A stretch of 8,153 nt of DNA from contig JAHKLG010000052.1 in the NCBI GenBank assembly GCA_029856625.1, positions 1-8,153 on the forward strand, in the 5' to 3' direction. Under the pieces are notes generated by a model, which did no database searches, was not told the origin of the DNA, and worked only from the letters and a program-made list of their open reading frames with translations. This document shows positions 4,983 to 8,153 of this stretch, piece after piece; position 1 is the first letter of the stretch; every line of letters starts with the position of its first letter. The DNA comes from Candidatus Njordarchaeota archaeon (lineage in GTDB: Archaea; Asgardarchaeota; Njordarchaeia; Njordarchaeales; Njordarchaeaceae). Position numbers and translations under genes: made by a program.

Positions 4983-6998
4983 GTGGTGTTTAAAGTGACG
5001 AAAAAATGCAGGGCGAGGCTTAACCCGAGGGAGCATATTCAACGCATCATCAAGTACATGATCATCAGAAACCAGGACACCATAAAAGATCACTTAAATT
5101 ACCTAGGCACCTATGATCCTGCTGTCTGGGAATCAATAGCGCGCGGTTTCCAGAAAGTAATCAATTTCGCTAGATTGTCTTCTCAAATACTTCAAGACGA
5201 GTCTGTAATAGATTGGACTCAAGAGATCTTATTGAGGAGATTTAGGGAGTTAAAGGCTCTTGTTGAGCTTTCCGTAAACCCGATACATAAAATTAGGGGT
5301 CTCGCAAAACTGGCTAGGGGAGTATTATTTCTAGCTCCGAAAGAAGCTATCGACCTATTATCTTCAGCGGCTGAAGGACTTAATAATATTGGGGATCTAG
5401 AAGAGCGCATTAGGAGTGCGAGCTATTTATTATTCGAGATTGGGTATATGCTCAGAAAAAAGGATTCTGTCTTCTCGAAGGAGCGAATACCCACTACTTA
5501 CGTAGCAGAACTAGAAAAGATCGCAAGGAAAATCGCGGAAAGATCTTTTCAATGGATATCATATATCACATCACCTGTAATAAGAGCTAGGGCCTTAGCC
5601 TTCCTATCAGAGGGAATGCGTAATCTAAGCTTAGTAATCCAGCAAGGAGAATATGGCGTAAAATGGATAGATACTAGCGAAGCAGAGGCTATGGCATCTC
5701 TTGCATTAAAAGAAATAGAGGCTACAGAGAATATTTTCGAGAAAGCTTTGGTTAAGGTTTATGTAGGCTATCTTTTCGCAACTCTATCCTATGACTTAGC
5801 GGATACTGCCGAAAGATTATTTGACGATGCTCTCAGAATAGCTCTAGAACTGATTAGGGATGATACTAGAAAAGCTGGTAGAATACTCGGAGAAATAGCA
5901 TACTGTAAAGTTTTCTTAGGGGATGAGGATTCCGCGGAATCCCTCTTTGAAGAAGGAGTGGCTACATCCTTAAAGTGTCCAGATTGGAGAGGAGTTACAA
6001 CATCCCTATATATCACTGAATTGGCGGCACGAGCTAGACTTTACAGAATAGCGGCAGAGCTCTTAGAGGATCATATCTTACCAATCATCAATAATCAGGA
6101 GGATCGCATAAAAGCCGCAGCTCTCAAAGGAGTAGCGGCGGATATCGCTGCATGGATAGATACTGGCTGGGCCGCTCGTCTGGCTCAGAATGGGGCTGAA
6201 GAGCTCTGGACGCATCCTCCATCAGTAATTTTTGAAGGAGAACAGGTATATTTAATAGGATTAGCTGCGGCGAAATCTGCCTTCGCGGATCCAGATGCTA
6301 GTTGGCGCTTTATGGATTACTTAGTAACATTACTGAGGGATGATAATTGGATAGAGGACTCCATAGAGTATGTCTCCCCTTACTGGTGGGGGCGTGCTTA
6401 CTCAGCTCTAATTGATATGCCAAAGCTAGCTAATTATTTTAAGAGAATTCTCCTAGAAACTCTATACGTATTAGAAGATATGCTAAACGAGGAAGAATTC
6501 GCTAAGATTCTCATTGAGGTAGCTCATGGTATAGGGAAAGGAAATGTTGAGTTAGCTAGAGAGCTTATAGAGAAGGGAATACGTCTCGCTCTTGATAAAC
6601 CAAGCGAACCAATTCTATTAGGAAAGGCTTTGAAAGCTCTAGAGGAGTTCGCTATATCCCTATCCGATTCACTACTGAATGAGATACAGAAGAGAGCTGA
6701 GTCAAAGGAATCACCTACGGAGATTCTAGATTATTTGACAAAAGCTATTAAGGCATCAAGGCCATCTAAGGGCTCATTAAAACTCGCCCAAACCTCGGTC
6801 GATATACTATCCGAAACCCCACCAAATAAGATTCCAATAGAGAAAATTAGAGCTTTCCTCAAAGTGCTGAAGACTTTAGACCCCAGCTGGGCCTCAGAAG
6901 TATCATCTATGATTGAAGAAACACGCAGGGAAGCTAGAAAGAAATCTGAAAATAAGAGAGCTTCTAAAAGAGACGTTAAAAGGACAAAAACTGAATGA
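4983..6998 (+). CDS. Large all-helical TPR-like solenoid protein, function unknown
   Basis: The protein (671 residues from GTG 4983) is almost entirely amphipathic helices of 12-18 residues, with no signal peptide, membrane span or catalytic motif. Between about 245 and 410 the helices follow a TPR-like rhythm of roughly 35-40 residues, with small residues at packing positions, for example KAGRILGEIAY, SAESLFEEGV, RGVTTSLYITELAARA and RIKAAALKGVAADIA. Earlier units (IRGLAKLARG, IRARALAFLSEG) look like diverged members. A tryptophan-rich stretch (about 385-475, including SPYWWGRAY) interrupts the pattern. The last 24 residues are strongly basic (RREARKKSENKR...KRTKTE), suitable for binding nucleic acid or an acidic partner. 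The frame opens earlier, with TTG 4962, but that codon lies in the promoter spacer and would add an odd hydrophobic start; GTG 4986 and 4995 are other options. TPR-like proteins usually act as protein-binding scaffolds. No specific family is recognised. Confidence 0.85.
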   Translation: MVFKVTKKCRARLNPREHIQRIIKYMIIRNQDTIKDHLNYLGTYDPAVWESIARGFQKVINFARLSSQILQDESVIDWTQEILLRRFRELKALVELSVNPIHKIRGLAKLARGVLFLAPKEAIDLLSSAAEGLNNIGDLEERIRSASYLLFEIGYMLRKKDSVFSKERIPTTYVAELEKIARKIAERSFQWISYITSPVIRARALAFLSEGMRNLSLVIQQGEYGVKWIDTSEAEAMASLALKEIEATENIFEKALVKVYVGYLFATLSYDLADTAERLFDDALRIALELIRDDTRKAGRILGEIAYCKVFLGDEDSAESLFEEGVATSLKCPDWRGVTTSLYITELAARARLYRIAAELLEDHILPIINNQEDRIKAAALKGVAADIAAWIDTGWAARLAQNGAEELWTHPPSVIFEGEQVYLIGLAAAKSAFADPDASWRFMDYLVTLLRDDNWIEDSIEYVSPYWWGRAYSALIDMPKLANYFKRILLETLYVLEDMLNEEEFAKILIEVAHGIGKGNVELARELIEKGIRLALDKPSEPILLGKALKALEEFAISLSDSLLNEIQKRAESKESPTEILDYLTKAIKASRPSKGSLKLAQTSVDILSETPPNKIPIEKIRAFLKVLKTLDPSWASEVSSMIEETRREARKKSENKRASKRDVKRTKTE

Positions 6999-7060
6999 TG
7001 CTGATACGGTTTTGTAATTAATCAATGTCGAATAAGTCACCATTTTTAATGATTACTAGA

Positions 7061-7076
7061 TGTATATTATTTTATA
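7061..7076 (+). promoter_or_regulatory. A/T-rich promoter region of the coupled gene pair
   Basis: The run around TGTATATTATTTTATAG holds overlapping TATA-like octamers, and another (TTTTTAAT) lies near 7043-7050. A TATA box in the first run would put transcription start near 7090-7100 and favour a start codon downstream of it (GTG 7158 or ATG 7173). The earlier box would instead allow leaderless use of GTG 7077. The 78-nt gap after the solenoid gene stop holds nothing else that can be named. Confidence 0.35.
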
Positions 7077-7517
7077 GTGACGATAGTCAATTATGTTAAC
7101 ATCCGAATTAGTCTTTTCAAAGGCTGTATTTTTGTTAAGTTTATCTCTGATGAAAAAGTGCGTAGGATTGAGATGAAGGCGAAAACCAAGTTATTAAATG
7201 AGATCATCGAGACAATGGAGGATATTGATGAGATTTTAGCTAGAAGAGCTTATAATTTGGTAACTTTGATTATTAGGGGAGAGAAAGATTCTGTTAAGCT
7301 TCATAACTCTTGGTACCTGTTCAAAAAATATGCGGGGAATATTTTTCTAAAAGGAGGGAACTCGAATAAGAGGAAGGAGATCTTGAGGCAATTGCTAAAT
7401 GTGATTATTAATCTTATTAATCATAATTACCAAGATGAAACTAGGAAAAAAATTGGAAAAGAACTTGTGAATTGCATTAAGGTTTTCATGGAGAAGTATC
7501 TGGGGAACAGGAAATGA
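7077..7517 (+). CDS. Small helical protein, function unknown, first of a coupled pair
   Basis: The longest frame gives 146 residues from GTG 7077. The true start is uncertain: ATG 7173 gives 114 residues and GTG 7158 gives 119, and both lie downstream of the strongest A/T box. From the ATG on, the protein is basic and helical (KTKLLNEIIETMEDIDEILA, then RRAYNLVTLIIRG). It has a central SWYLFKKYAGN, a Gly/Asn/Lys turn (KGGNSNKRKE) and two more helices (ILRQLLNVIINLI, then KKIGKELVNCIKVFMEKYL). The extra N-terminal part (NYVNIRISLFKGCIFVKF) looks strand-like and may be untranslated. No motif or family is recognised. Its stop codon overlaps the start of the next gene (ATGA), which points to coupled translation and a shared task. 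Confidence 0.65.
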   Translation: MTIVNYVNIRISLFKGCIFVKFISDEKVRRIEMKAKTKLLNEIIETMEDIDEILARRAYNLVTLIIRGEKDSVKLHNSWYLFKKYAGNIFLKGGNSNKRKEILRQLLNVIINLINHNYQDETRKKIGKELVNCIKVFMEKYLGNRK

Positions 7518-8153
7518 ATGAACAACTAAACTTCTTCTTTTCACGTATCAAGAGTATTACATATGCGTTATTTACGGAGATAAAAAACAGTATTGGGGAG
7601 GACTGGTTAAGGGAACTTATTAAGAAATATGGTGAGGAGTTAAAAATCCCATGGACTATTCGGAGGCTTGCCTTATTTGACAGAATTGTGAAGAAGGCTC
7701 AAGACTTCAAGGATAGAATAAATGATGCTAAAGAGGCTTTCGCTGCATGGCTTTTATTCAAGAGGGAAATCCTTGATACTTATAAAATTACTAATGAAGA
7801 CTTAGAGAGAGCAGTGAGTGTTCTAGAGAGACTTCATAGAGAGCAGAAATATCCCCGCGGTTTGTTTATATGGAACCCAACTCATGGTGAGTATAAAAGA
7901 GTCTCGCTACTAGCTCAGTACGGGCCTCAGGAAGATATAGAGGATATAGAAAAAGCATTTGATATCGGTTACTACTTATATCCGTTCATGAAGGATGTTT
8001 CGCCATTAATCCTCTTGGGGCTTCTTCTCCCAGCATTAGATCCGGAGAACAAAAACGTTTATCTTGAAGAGGCATTGATCGCTTTAAAAATGGCTAAACT
8101 AGCCGATTTCTGGTACTCGCTCATAGAGAGGAGAGAACAACCAGATTTTGAAC
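7514..8153 (+). CDS. Helical protein of unknown function, cut by the right edge
   Basis: An uninterrupted frame of 213 codons runs from ATG 7514 to the window end. The ATG shares bases with the TGA stop of the preceding gene. There is no strong ribosome binding site, so translation probably continues from that gene. The peptide begins MNEQLNFFFSRIKSITYALF and is largely helical and rich in Lys, Glu, Leu and aromatic residues. Recognisable stretches are GEDWLRELIKKYGEEL, an Asp-Lys rich helix pair (DRIVKKAQDFKDRINDAKEA), AAWLLFKREIL, a turn region with YPRGLFIWNPTHGEY, and a hydrophobic SPLILLGLLLPALDP that is too short and Pro-bounded to be called a membrane span with confidence. No catalytic motif is visible in the part seen. 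I do not recognise the family; the missing C-terminus may carry the defining domain. Confidence 0.75.
   Translation, partial: MNEQLNFFFSRIKSITYALFTEIKNSIGEDWLRELIKKYGEELKIPWTIRRLALFDRIVKKAQDFKDRINDAKEAFAAWLLFKREILDTYKITNEDLERAVSVLERLHREQKYPRGLFIWNPTHGEYKRVSLLAQYGPQEDIEDIEKAFDIGYYLYPFMKDVSPLILLGLLLPALDPENKNVYLEEALIALKMAKLADFWYSLIERREQPDFE

Noticed and set aside
7077..8153. Possible type III CRISPR small-subunit (Csm2/Cmr5-like) gene followed by another effector gene
   Set aside because: Size and helical content alone suggested it, but no RAMP glycine-rich loop, no Cas10 motif and no CRISPR repeats are visible, so the idea has no direct support.

Overview
The window looks like a piece of a thermophilic archaeal genome, most likely from the TACK/Crenarchaeota side. 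The evidence is the ADP-independent-fermenter type enzyme IorAB, a DUF3782-like coiled-coil protein of the kind common in Sulfolobales and Desulfurococcales, arginine coded mostly by AGA/AGG, frequent ATA isoleucine codons, TATA boxes about 28 nt before likely start codons, GTG and TTG starts, and GGTGATC-type ribosome binding sites. The species cannot be named from sequence reading alone.

Layout. Bases 1-1150 form a small accessory patch. A coiled-coil protein with a putative PD-(D/E)XK-like C-terminal domain (124-924) carries a perfect 84-nt internal duplication. It is flanked by two inverted copies of a short sequence. One copy ends a gene cut by the left window edge (stop at 32-34); the other ends a small minus-strand ORF (994-1179). 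Both encode the same C-terminal peptide, YYCN(K/R)ECI, so this is probably an undescribed small protein family and not chance similarity.

Bases 1152-4904 are one compact operon on the plus strand: iorA and iorB, the two subunits of indolepyruvate ferredoxin oxidoreductase (aryl-pyruvate oxidation to aryl-acetyl-CoA, reducing ferredoxin), followed 10 nt later by a protein of the L-fucose/L-arabinose isomerase-like fold. The link between amino-acid fermentation and the sugar-isomerase-like protein is not explained by a known pathway.

Bases 4905-8153 start with an imperfect hairpin and a clean TATA box, then a 671-residue all-helical TPR-like solenoid protein that is probably translated from a leaderless GTG. 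After a short gap comes a pair of translationally coupled helical proteins of unknown function (7077-7517 and 7514 to beyond the right edge; stop and start overlap as ATGA). The coupled pair and the solenoid gene are the least characterised part of the window. No tRNA, rRNA, CRISPR array, intact insertion sequence or replication origin was seen.
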